A stretch of 24,744 bases of DNA from an uncultured Ruminococcus sp. GTDB taxonomy: Bacteria > Bacillota > Clostridia > Lachnospirales > Lachnospiraceae. The stretch lies in assembly GCA_900541505.1 (NCBI GenBank), contig UQKK01000043.1:1-24744 (forward strand). The letters are read 5' to 3'. Below are positions 7,154-15,300 of the stretch, in pieces; position 1 is the stretch's first letter; every line of letters begins with the position of its first letter. The notes beneath the pieces are model-generated. The model was not told the origin of the DNA. It searched no databases and worked only from the letters and a program-made list of their open reading frames with translations. A program made the position numbers and the translations under genes.

Positions 7154-7936
7154 TTATTTTTTTGATTCATGCCAATATAATGCTTTATTTTCAAATATAT
7201 TGACTATTTCATACGTTGCAATCCCAAGAACGATTGTCACGATAATCCCTGCCAGGAGTGCCGGCGTGTCATAGGTGGAGGAAGAATATGTCAGAATATA
7301 TCCCAGTCCCACCTTCCCAGACATCCATTCTGCGACAATCGCCCCTATGACTGCCTGTATAATTCCAATCTTAAAACTTGAAAATAATGCCGGCAGCGAA
7401 TATTGCATCTCTATCTTCGTAAATATCTGCCATTTTGACGCCTTTAATACCTTCATGAGGTCTTTCGCTTCTTTCGGTATGGAATCCAACCCCAGCATCA
7501 TTCCTGAAAGTACAGGGAACAATACCATCGTAATGATTAAGATAATCTTTGAAACAATACCAATCCCAAACCAGACTACGAAAAGTGGTACTAACGCGAT
7601 TTTAGGCGCTGTTTGGAAAAATATAAGGTAAGGCATCAAAGCAGTCCTAAGCACATCTATTTTTACAAACAAGTATCCCAACGCCATCCCCAATATACTG
7701 CCTATGATAAAGCCAATCACTACTTCGTAGGCAGTCGCCCATAAATGAGGATACACCGTGCCGTCTGTAAACATCCCTACAAGGCTCTTCCACACTTCGG
7801 CAGGTCTTGGAAGAATATATTGGGGCACTTCCTTCACTGTAACATAGATAAACCATGCCAGTACAAACACACCGATAGAGACTGCATATTCTAATATGGA
7901 AACGACCAGCTTTCTTGTTTTACTTCCTTTCCTCAT
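7154..7936 (-). CDS. ABC transporter permease 1 (SsuC/TauC-type, NitT/TauT family)
   Basis: A 260-residue integral membrane protein with about six spans and the same family marks as permease 2 (QTAPKIALVPLFVVWFGIG; contact loop LDSIPKEAKDLMKVLKASKW). The two align throughout but differ widely, so they are old paralogues, not a recent duplication. Its ATG overlaps the ATPase stop codon (ATGA), and the phosphorylase gene follows after 12 bases. The tight spacing makes a single complex of ATPase, two permeases and one binding protein the natural reading. Confidence 0.92.
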   Translation of the reverse strand: MRKGSKTRKLVVSILEYAVSIGVFVLAWFIYVTVKEVPQYILPRPAEVWKSLVGMFTDGTVYPHLWATAYEVVIGFIIGSILGMALGYLFVKIDVLRTALMPYLIFFQTAPKIALVPLFVVWFGIGIVSKIILIITMVLFPVLSGMMLGLDSIPKEAKDLMKVLKASKWQIFTKIEMQYSLPALFSSFKIGIIQAVIGAIVAEWMSGKVGLGYILTYSSSTYDTPALLAGIIVTIVLGIATYEIVNIFENKALYWHESKK

Positions 7937-8679
7937 CCTATAATCCCCCTCAAATATTTACTGTATTCGGTAAATACCGGAGAATTTCTCGTCTCCTCAC
8001 CCCTTGGTCTGGGCAGGTCAATGTCCACTATCTCTTTGATTCTTCCCGGTCGCGGAGACATAACCACTACACGGTCTGATAAAAATGCAGCCTCCTCAAT
8101 ACTATGCGTAACAAAGATAATTGTTTTCTTTGTGTTTTCCCAAATATGAAGAAGTTGTTCATTCAGATTGTCTCTTGTCAGCGCGTCCAATGCGCCAAAA
8201 GGCTCATCCATCAACAAAAGCGGGGCATCATAGGAAAGCGCTCTTACAATGGAAACTCTTTGTTTCATACCTCCTGAAAGTTCCCTTGGAAGAGCTGTTT
8301 TAAATTCTGTAAGACCTGCCAGTTCCAACAGTCCATCCAACCTTTCTAAGTTTTCTTTTGTTTTCTTATTCTGAATCTCCAGTGGAAACTCTGCATTTTT
8401 CTGGACATTCTTCCACGGGAGCAATGTCGCATCCTGGAAAACAAATCCCATCTGCTGGTTTGCACCGTCTTTATATCGAATTTCTCCTTTACTCGGTTTC
8501 TCCAGATTCCCTATAATCTTCAAAAGCGTAGATTTACCGCAGCCCGAAGGACCGATGATGGAGATAAATTCACTCTGCCTGATATTCAAATTGATGTTTT
8601 CTAATGCAACTGTGTCTGCTTTTAATAAATTCGTATAAATTTTAGATAGATTCAAAATTTCTACACTATATTCCTCCAT
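7933..8679 (-). CDS. ABC transporter ATP-binding protein (SsuB/TauB-type)
   Basis: A 248-residue ATPase that would power the importer, probably as a homodimer under the two permeases. It has Walker A GPSGCGKST (residues 43-51), a Q-loop in FVFQDATLLPW, signature LSGGMKQR, Walker B LLLMDEPFGALD and H-loop VTHS. The QDATLLPW spelling is typical of the nitrate/sulfonate/taurine group. The frame extends to 8727, inside the regulator gene, but GAGGTG six to seven bases upstream favours the ATG at 8679. That leaves a 16-base gap after the regulator stop. It is the first transport gene after the regulator. Confidence 0.95.
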   Translation of the reverse strand: MEEYSVEILNLSKIYTNLLKADTVALENINLNIRQSEFISIIGPSGCGKSTLLKIIGNLEKPSKGEIRYKDGANQQMGFVFQDATLLPWKNVQKNAEFPLEIQNKKTKENLERLDGLLELAGLTEFKTALPRELSGGMKQRVSIVRALSYDAPLLLMDEPFGALDALTRDNLNEQLLHIWENTKKTIIFVTHSIEEAAFLSDRVVVMSPRPGRIKEIVDIDLPRPRGEETRNSPVFTEYSKYLRGIIG

Positions 8680-8695
8680 ATGTTTCACCTCTTCA

Positions 8696-9430
8696 TTAAC
8701 TAATCGCTTTTGTGATAGCCTCTGCACTCTGTTTTAACTTTTCAATAATCTCGTCAGTAATCATTCTGTTCTGCTTCATACTTGTCAGAGCCAGTGCTGC
8801 GATAACTTTTTTATTGTTGTCAAAAATCGGACTTGCCACACCTTGTATTCCCATCTGCAGTTCCTCATCTATCAGTGCATATCCCTTTTCGCGAATACTA
8901 TCTAATTCCCTGAAAAGTTCCTGAACCTCTGTTTTGGTATAAGGAGTACTTGGCTTTAACTCTATATTTTCATAAATCTCTTTTACAGTCTGACGGTCCA
9001 TATATGCGCTGAATACCCTTCCAGCCGATGTTGAATAAAGAGGCATCTGCTTTCCTATCTTGACCATATACATGGAGTGTTCGTCACTTTCAATACATGC
9101 GACATTCATGATATGATTTTCTTCCATCACACATAGAACAACTGTCATGTGTATATCGTTCGCTAAAATCTCCATTATAGGTTTTGCAAGATTTACCAGT
9201 ATATTATTTTGGCTTATGTTAGAACAAAGTGTATATAATTTATACCCTATTTTATATTTTCTGCTCTCCTCATCCTGTATGATAAAATTATTTTCTTTCA
9301 GACTTGCCAGAATCCGATGGATTGAACTTGGTGGCAGTGACAATTTTCTTGCAATCCCGGATACGGATAACCCATTAGTCTCTTTACTCAATATAGTGAG
9401 TATTTCCAATGCTCTATCGATTACCTGCAT
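8696..9430 (-). CDS. IclR-family transcriptional regulator
   Basis: A 244-residue regulator with an N-terminal winged helix-turn-helix (about residues 1-60; LSVSGIARKLSLPPSSIHRIL holds the recognition helix) and a C-terminal IclR effector domain (about 75-240). The effector domain carries the usual TSAGRVFSAYM and GVASPIFD segments. The open frame begins at 9526, but GGAGG six bases before the ATG at 9430 and a promoter at 9498-9526 exclude the longer form. It heads the transporter/phosphorylase operon and very probably controls it together with itself through the palindromes at 9446-9471. The ligand is likely the imported compound or its product, by analogy with other IclR regulators of catabolic operons. 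Confidence 0.92.
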   Translation of the reverse strand: MQVIDRALEILTILSKETNGLSVSGIARKLSLPPSSIHRILASLKENNFIIQDEESRKYKIGYKLYTLCSNISQNNILVNLAKPIMEILANDIHMTVVLCVMEENHIMNVACIESDEHSMYMVKIGKQMPLYSTSAGRVFSAYMDRQTVKEIYENIELKPSTPYTKTEVQELFRELDSIREKGYALIDEELQMGIQGVASPIFDNNKKVIAALALTSMKQNRMITDEIIEKLKQSAEAITKAIS

Positions 9431-9445
9431 TTTCTCCTCCTTTCT

Positions 9446-9471
9446 CATTCCGTTACACGGAATGTCATTCC
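9446..9471 (-). promoter_or_regulatory. two overlapping palindromes, probable IclR-type operator
   Basis: CATTCCGT-TAC-ACGGAATG (9446-9464) is a perfect 8-bp inverted repeat. Its right half also forms a second perfect palindrome, GGAATG-T-CATTCC (9459-9471). The site is 16 bases upstream of the regulator start and just downstream of the -10. TTCC/GGAA half-sites are known for IclR-family operators, including E. coli IclR. Its position would let bound protein block the operon's own transcription. Confidence 0.7.
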
Positions 9472-9497
9472 ACTTGTTTTTGTTAAACTGTGGAGAA

Positions 9498-9526
9498 AGT
9501 TTATCACCGGATATCAAGATTGTCAA
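9498..9526 (-). promoter_or_regulatory. sigma-A promoter of the iclR-transporter operon
   Basis: On the minus strand a perfect -35 TTGACA (9526-9521), exactly 17 bases, then TAAACT (9503-9498). It is the only clear promoter upstream of the six-gene operon, and the palindromes at 9446-9471 lie in the early transcribed region. Confidence 0.82.
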
Positions 9527-9621
9527 TCTTTTGCCTCATTTTTTTAATTTTTTATTAATTTCCACCAAAAATCCGATTGCTTTTTTAGTAAATAATCCTA
9601 TATTCATCTTTGTTTTCAGAC

Positions 9622-9652
9622 AAAAAAAGAAACCCGAACAAATCAGGTTCCC
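9622..9652 (-). terminator. rho-independent terminator after the DUF1934 gene
   Basis: On the minus strand AACCTGA pairs with TCGGGTT (one G-U pair, 5-base loop), followed by TCTTTTTTT. It ends the murI-DUF1934 transcript and separates it from the IclR operon promoter about 100 bases on. Confidence 0.82.
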
Positions 9653-9676
9653 TTTTCTGTTATCTTTATATGCTTT

Positions 9677-10144
9677 TTAGCTCAATACCGAAAATTCTCT
9701 GCTGCCCTTTGATGTAATATTCATCTTTATCCGGCAATCTGCCATGGGCTCATGGTTGACATCCAGTTCATAATCCACCAGGATATCTATCCTCTCATCC
9801 GTCACCTTCACGTCCATACTGCGGGTGTTCACACCCACCAGCATCTGTCCGTAGGGCGTGCGGTAGTAGGTCAGGTTCTTTTTATTCTTTTCAAATACCA
9901 TGTGCGTGTTGGACATTCCGGTCTTCATAATCTCCACGCTGTCCGTCCCGGTGATTTTGATTTTGTTCTTTATCGTCCCCGACATGCCTTCAATCACTTC
10001 ATCGTACAGGATATAATGCTTCCCATTCTTCCAGTAATAGCTCGCCGGAGTAACGACCTCGATTGCCTCCTCATCCTCCCGGAAGGCATTTGCCATCATA
10101 TCCATATGGACACCGGAAATACTCACGATTACATCTTTCGTCAT
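9677..10144 (-). CDS. ywiB: DUF1934 family protein (YwiB-like beta-barrel)
   Basis: A 155-residue cytoplasmic protein matching the DUF1934/YwiB family in length and pattern: a run of amphipathic strands forming a calycin-like barrel. Family-typical segments are IEVVTPASYYWKNGKHYILYDE, split here by positions about 28-49, then MVFEKNKKNLTYYRTPYG and a late VDYELDVN. The biochemical role of the family is not known. It begins 3 bases after the murI stop and shares that transcript, ending at the terminator at 9622-9652. The symbol follows the B. subtilis homologue and rests on family likeness alone. Confidence 0.8.
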   Translation of the reverse strand: MTKDVIVSISGVHMDMMANAFREDEEAIEVVTPASYYWKNGKHYILYDEVIEGMSGTIKNKIKITGTDSVEIMKTGMSNTHMVFEKNKKNLTYYRTPYGQMLVGVNTRSMDVKVTDERIDILVDYELDVNHEPMADCRIKMNITSKGSREFSVLS

Positions 10145-10147
10145 CTC

Positions 10148-10975
10148 TTAATATTCCTCGATATTTACTACATTGGTGGTCGGCACGTCAAAGGGCATGA
10201 CCGTGTTGGCGAACTGCCGGAATTTTTCCGCGGCGTCGCTGACATAGAACTCATAACGGCTGTGTTCCTCGGTGGTACCGTCGTTTTCCATCCCCTGCTC
10301 CTTCAGAAGTTTCTTCAAGTCCATCGCTGTCTCATAAGCAGGATTTACAATCTGAATCTTCTCTCCCATAAAAGTGCGGATTTTTGAGCGCAGCAAAGGA
10401 TAATGCGTGCATCCCAATATCATAGCGTCTATCCCTGTCTTACGCATGGAATCCAGGTAATACTCTATGATTTCCTGTGTCACATGGTGCTCCTTAAAGC
10501 CTTCCTCGACCAGCGGCACGAAAAGCGGACACGCCTTCTCCAGCACGGTAATATCCGGCGCCATCTTGCGGATGACCTTGGTGTACATCCCGCTCTGCAC
10601 CGTCGCATCAGTGCCCACGACACCCACCTTCCTGTTATGCGTCGCCTCCACCGCCGCCCGCGCGCCGGGGATGACAACACCAAGTATGGGCAGGTCAAAT
10701 TCCTGCTGTACCGTATCGAGCGCCAGAGCACTCGCCGTATTGCAGGCAATGACGATTGCCTTCACCTGTTTGTTCTCAAGAAAACGGATAATCTGTCGGG
10801 AAAACCGGATAACATTGTTCTGTGATTTGCTTCCGTATGGCACCCGCGCCGTATCGCCAAAATATATGATGTTTTCACAGGGCAGGTTGCGGGAAATCTC
10901 CCGCATCACTGTCAGACCTCCAACCCCGGAATCGAATACGCCGATAGGGGCTGTCTTCTTTCCTGTTTCCTTCAC
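10148..10975 (-). CDS. murI: glutamate racemase
   Basis: A 275-residue cytoplasmic enzyme converting L- to D-glutamate for peptidoglycan. The active-site motifs are complete: FDSGVGGLTV (Asp15, Ser16), ACNTAS with catalytic Cys78, and GCTHYPLL with catalytic Cys189 and His191. The length is normal for the family. The start is GTG, supported by GAGG about nine bases upstream. It lies 58 bases after pfkA on the same strand and 3 bases before the DUF1934 gene. An 8-bp inverted repeat (11004-11033) fills the gap to pfkA. Confidence 0.96.
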   Translation of the reverse strand: MKETGKKTAPIGVFDSGVGGLTVMREISRNLPCENIIYFGDTARVPYGSKSQNNVIRFSRQIIRFLENKQVKAIVIACNTASALALDTVQQEFDLPILGVVIPGARAAVEATHNRKVGVVGTDATVQSGMYTKVIRKMAPDITVLEKACPLFVPLVEEGFKEHHVTQEIIEYYLDSMRKTGIDAMILGCTHYPLLRSKIRTFMGEKIQIVNPAYETAMDLKKLLKEQGMENDGTTEEHSRYEFYVSDAAEKFRQFANTVMPFDVPTTNVVNIEEY

Positions 10976-11003
10976 TTTGCTCTTCCTCTCTCCGATGAAC
11001 TAA

Positions 11004-11033
11004 TGTACTGTAGAAAGCCGATGAGACAGTACA
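11004..11033. other. inverted repeat between pfkA and murI
   Basis: TGTACTGT (11004-11011) and ACAGTACA (11026-11033) are perfectly complementary with a 14-base loop, directly abutting the pfkA stop codon. There is no U-run after it, so it is not a classic terminator. It could be a 3'-end stabiliser or a processing site. Confidence 0.5.
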
Positions 11034-12065
11034 CTAGATAGCCAACACTTTTGATATATCATACTGATATTCCGGAATGGATTTCTTCATGGCAAGAGCT
11101 TCCTCAATATCAAAGTCTACATACTTGCCGTTCTTGTATCCCACTACGCGGTTGGATTTCCCCTGACAGAGAAGGTCTACCGCCATCGCACCCATTGTGG
11201 ACGCATAAACTCTGTCCTTACAGGTAGGGCTTCCGCCGCGCTGCATGTGTCCTAATATGGTCGCTCTTGTCTCAATACCTGTCGCTTCCTCTATCCTCTT
11301 TGCCATGTTGATGGAATCACCGATACCCTCGGCATTGATGATGATATAGTTTTTCTTTCCGCGTTTTTTATTTTCCATGATGTCGTCAATCAGTTCCTGC
11401 TCGTTGAAATCCTTCTCCTCCGGCATGAGAATCTTCTCCGCGCCGTTGGCGATTCCGCACCACAGTGCCAGATATCCGGCATCTCTACCCATAACCTCGA
11501 TGATGCTGCATCGCTCATGGGATGTAGATGTATCACGTACCTTGTCAATCGCTTCCATCGCAGTATTGACTGCTGTATCAAATCCAATGGTATAGTCTGT
11601 ACATGCGATATCCAAATCTATGGTTCCTGGGATTCCTACTGTGTTTACTCCCAGATGTGCCAGTTTCTGCGCACCTGCGAACGAGCCGTCTCCTCCAATG
11701 ACAACCAGTCCGTCAATGCCGTATTTCTTGCAGATTGCCGCTGCTTTCTGCTGACCTTCCTCTGTGCGCATAGACTGACATCTCGCTGTCTGAAGGATAG
11801 TACCTCCACGCTGAATGGTATCAGATACGTCACGAGCGGATAAGTCAATAATCTCTTCCTTCAGAAGTCCGTGATATCCTCTGCGGATACCGCGCACCTT
11901 CAGACCTCTTGACAATGCTGTTCTTACAACTGCACGGATTGCCGCGTTCATCCCCGGCGCATCTCCTCCGCTTGTCAGAACGCCGATGGTGCGGATTCTG
12001 TCTTCAATCTCGTCCAATCTCTTTGCCTTTTCTTCGGCTGTCAGATGTTCTTTTGTCTGTGCCAT
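11034..12065 (-). CDS. pfkA: ATP-dependent 6-phosphofructokinase
   Basis: A 343-residue glycolytic enzyme phosphorylating fructose-6-phosphate. The ATG at 12065 has AAAGGTGG about eight bases upstream. The open frame up to 12260 runs through a palindromic element and is not coding. A short charged N-terminal extension (about 24 residues) precedes the usual start. Motifs: GGDAPGMNAAIR near residue 33, GGDGS (Gly127, the ATP-type choice in place of the Asp of PPi-dependent enzymes), GFDTA, HERCSIIEVMGR and GHMQRGGSPT. The catalytic loop reads TIDLD, with Asp150 and Asp152 kept but Leu151 where E. coli has Asn in TIDND. Upstream is dnaE on the same strand, separated by 247 bases. Confidence 0.95.
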   Translation of the reverse strand: MAQTKEHLTAEEKAKRLDEIEDRIRTIGVLTSGGDAPGMNAAIRAVVRTALSRGLKVRGIRRGYHGLLKEEIIDLSARDVSDTIQRGGTILQTARCQSMRTEEGQQKAAAICKKYGIDGLVVIGGDGSFAGAQKLAHLGVNTVGIPGTIDLDIACTDYTIGFDTAVNTAMEAIDKVRDTSTSHERCSIIEVMGRDAGYLALWCGIANGAEKILMPEEKDFNEQELIDDIMENKKRGKKNYIIINAEGIGDSINMAKRIEEATGIETRATILGHMQRGGSPTCKDRVYASTMGAMAVDLLCQGKSNRVVGYKNGKYVDFDIEEALAMKKSIPEYQYDISKVLAI

Positions 12066-12120
12066 GATTTTTTCCACCTTTCTGAAAAATAGTTGCCTAA
12101 CCCATTTTGCCGATATTCCA

Positions 12121-12233
12121 TTACTATTCACAGTCACCCCATCCACATAAGCAGTCTTAGCTCCGTAAGGAGCGGGACTGGAGCATCGAAGATGCGACGA
12201 GTGCGCATGTAAGTGGGTGGCTGTGAATAGTAA
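12121..12233. repeat. 113-bp palindromic element with internal hairpins
   Basis: TTACTATTCACAGTCACCC (12121-12139) pairs with 12215-12233 over 19 bp with one T-G wobble on the plus strand. Inside are CAGTC...GACTG (12152-12180) enclosing GCTCC-GTAA-GGAGC, a GNRA-type loop on the plus strand, and GCATC-GAA-GATGC (12183-12195). It lies in the dnaE-pfkA gap. The closed, self-complementary layout looks like a small non-coding mobile repeat (MITE/REP-like) or a structured RNA. No target-site duplication was established. Confidence 0.7.
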
Positions 12234-12312
12234 CGGTCCCCCGGCTCTTGGCACCGCCACAAAACGATGCTATTGATTAATTTTTAACACTTCGGGTAAT
12301 ATTCTACAGCAT

Positions 12313-15300
12313 CTAAAAGTGGTTTTCAATAGCTTTTTCTACCACTTTTATCCTGTTTTCCCCGTAATGGTTCATCAATCTTCCCAATATTTCCTGACTG
12401 ATACGTATATTGCGGTTTCTCGGCAGGCGTTTGATTGCCCTCTCCTTCGCGCAGTAGATGACCACTTCGTCCTCCCCTTCGGAGTCTGCCAGATATCCGT
12501 AAACGATAGCCTCATTTTCCAGGAAGGACTCCTTATCGGGAAACTGAATCCACAATTCCTTCCTGGTCTTCTCAAAGGGAATAACCTTCTCGCAAATCAG
12601 CTTGCTGGGTCTTTCATCCTCCTCGGAAACCCTGCCGCGGATAAAGACCTTGTTGTCAATCTCCAGATACTCACGGTTCTTCTCATAATCCCGCGGGAAA
12701 ACAACGACTTCCACCGTGCCCGCCAAATCCTCCACGGTAACGAACGCCATCATCTGGTTTGTCCTCGTGTGCTTCACCGTCTTATCCGTAATCATGCCGC
12801 CGATGATTTCCTTTGCGCCGTCGTGCACTTTCGTGCGCCCGGTCTCCTCGTCCGGCTGAAATTCCAGCGTAGTGGCGGAAATGACTTTTCTCCACTTCTC
12901 CTCATATGCTTCCAGAGGATGCCCGCTGATATAGATGCCCAGCACTTCCTTTTCAAATGCCAGGAGATTTTCCTTCGCATATTCGCCTACATTCGGCAGC
13001 TTTATCTCAAATTCGCTCTTCTGCTCCTCATCTACGAAGTCGAAGAGACTCATCTGACCGGTCATGGCGTACTTCTTTTCCTGGTTTACGTGCTCCACAA
13101 TCTGCACATAAATACTCATATACTGCTTCCGTGTGCCGCCCAGACAGTCAAGCGCGCCCGACTTAATAAAGTTTTCAATGACCTTTTTGTTCAGCGGTTC
13201 CTTTGTGGACATCCTGCTGATGAAGTCCTCCAGATTTTTAAAGGGACCAAACGACTCTCTCTCTGACACAATCGCCTGAATCACCGGTTTTCCAATACTC
13301 TTAATTGCCGCAAGTCCATAGCGGATATTTTTGCCGTCCACAGAGAAGCTCGCCACACCTTTATTGATGTCCGGGGGCAGTATCTGAATGTCCATCTGCC
13401 GGCAGGCATAGATATATTCTGCCACTTTCGGCGGATTTTCAATCACGGATGTCATAAGCGCCGCCATAAATTCTACGGGATAATAATATTTTAAGTAGGC
13501 TGTCTGGTAGGCGACCACCGCGTATGCCGCCGCATGGGACTTGTTGAAGGCATACTTTGCGAAATCAATCATCTCATCATAAATCTTATTCGCCGTCTTC
13601 TCGTCAATTCCATTTTTCACACAGCCAGGTACGTCATTTTCCTCATCCCCATAGACAAATATCTGGCGTTCCTTGCGCATGACATCGCCCTTTTTCTTGG
13701 ACATAGCACGTCTTAAAAGGTCGCTTCGTCCAAGCGTATAGCCCGCCAAATCCCGCACAATCTGCATAACCTGCTCCTGGTAGACAATACAGCCGTAGGT
13801 CGGCTCCAGGATAGGCTCCAGCTGCGGACAGTCATAGACGATTTCCCCGGACTCGTTTTTCCCCTTGATATATTGGGGAATGAAATCCATAGGTCCCGGA
13901 CGGTAGAGGGCGATTCCGGCGATGATATCCTCCAAACTGTGGGGCTTTAGCTCCTTCATGAAGGATTTCATGCCCGCGCTCTCTATCTGGAAAATCCCAT
14001 CCGTCTTTCCCGTGCCGATATAGTCAAACACTGCCGTGTCATTGTAATCCAGCTTATCCATATCCAAATCCGGCGTCTTCGCCCTCGCCATCTGCACGGC
14101 ATTCTGAATGACCGTGAGGGTGCGAAGCCCCAGGAAATCCATTTTCAAAAGCCCCAGTTCTTCCAGTGTGGTCATGGTAAACTGGGTGGTGATGGTGCCG
14201 TCGGAAGCGCGGGAGAGCGGAACATACTCATCCGCGTCCTCCTGACAGATGACAACTCCCGCGGCATGCATGGAACTGTGCCTGGGAAGCCCTTCCAGAC
14301 GCTTTGCCATGTCAATCAAATACTTCACCTGTTCGTCATTCTCATACGTCCGCTTGAGCTCCGGGTTCTCTTTCAGCGCTTTATCAATGGTAATATTCAA
14401 TTCTGTGGGAATCATCTTGGCGATGCTGTCCACAAACGCATAGGGAAGGTCCATCACCCTGCCCACATCCCGGATGACACCGCGCGCCGCCAGTGTACCG
14501 AAAGTCACAATCTGTACCACCCGGTCCTTGCCGTATTTTCTCACCACATAATCAATGACTTCCTGCCTGCGCTCGTAACAGAAATCCACGTCGATATCGG
14601 GCATGGATACACGCTCCGGGTTCAGGAAACGCTCAAACAGGAGCTGGTATTTGATGGGGTCTATAGTCGTAATCTCCAGACAGTAGGATACAATACTTCC
14701 CGCCGCGCTGCCGCGTCCCGGCCCCACCGGGATGCCGTGGTCTTTCGCGTATTTGATGAAATCCCATACAATGAGGAAGTAATCGATATACCCCATATTT
14801 TTTATGACGTCCAGCTCATACTCCAGACGCTCTTTTAATTCCTCTGACGGATTGCCGTAGCGCTTCTCAAGCCCCTCGCGGCAGAGCTTCTGCAGGTATT
14901 CCCAGGAAGTCATGCCGTCCGGCACATCATATTTCGGCAATTTTGTCACGCCGAATTCTATCGTCACATGACAGCGGTCGGCAATCCGCTGTGTGTTTTC
15001 CAATGCCTGCAAAGCATAAGGGAAAAGCTTCTGCATCTCCTCCGGCGATTTCACATAATACTGTCCGCCCTCATAGCGCATGCGGTTCTCGTCTTCTAAC
15101 TTCTTCCCGGTCTGGATGCACAGCAGGATATCGTGGGGCTTGGCGTCCTCGGCATAGGTATAGTGCACGTCATTGGTTGCCACCAGGTCAATTCCCAGCT
15201 CCTCCGACATTTTAAAGAGCCGCTGGTTCACCATAGTCTGCTCCGGGATTCCATGGTCCTGCAGTTCCAGGAAATAATTTCCTTCCCCGAAAATGTCCTG

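Noticed and set aside
5286..9430. Thiamin-precursor (ThiXYZ) transporter reading of the ABC operon
   Set aside because: The families fit, but no thiamin gene and no TPP riboswitch-like leader is visible, and the phosphorylase and IclR regulator argue for another substrate.
12066..12260. 65-codon N-terminal extension of PfkA
   Set aside because: The frame runs through the palindromic element and ends at a well-placed ribosome site for the ATG at 12065. The added residues do not resemble any phosphofructokinase.
12319..13266. 315-codon open frame on the plus strand inside dnaE
   Set aside because: It is antisense to the well-supported C-terminal part of dnaE and shows no recognisable domain or start signal.
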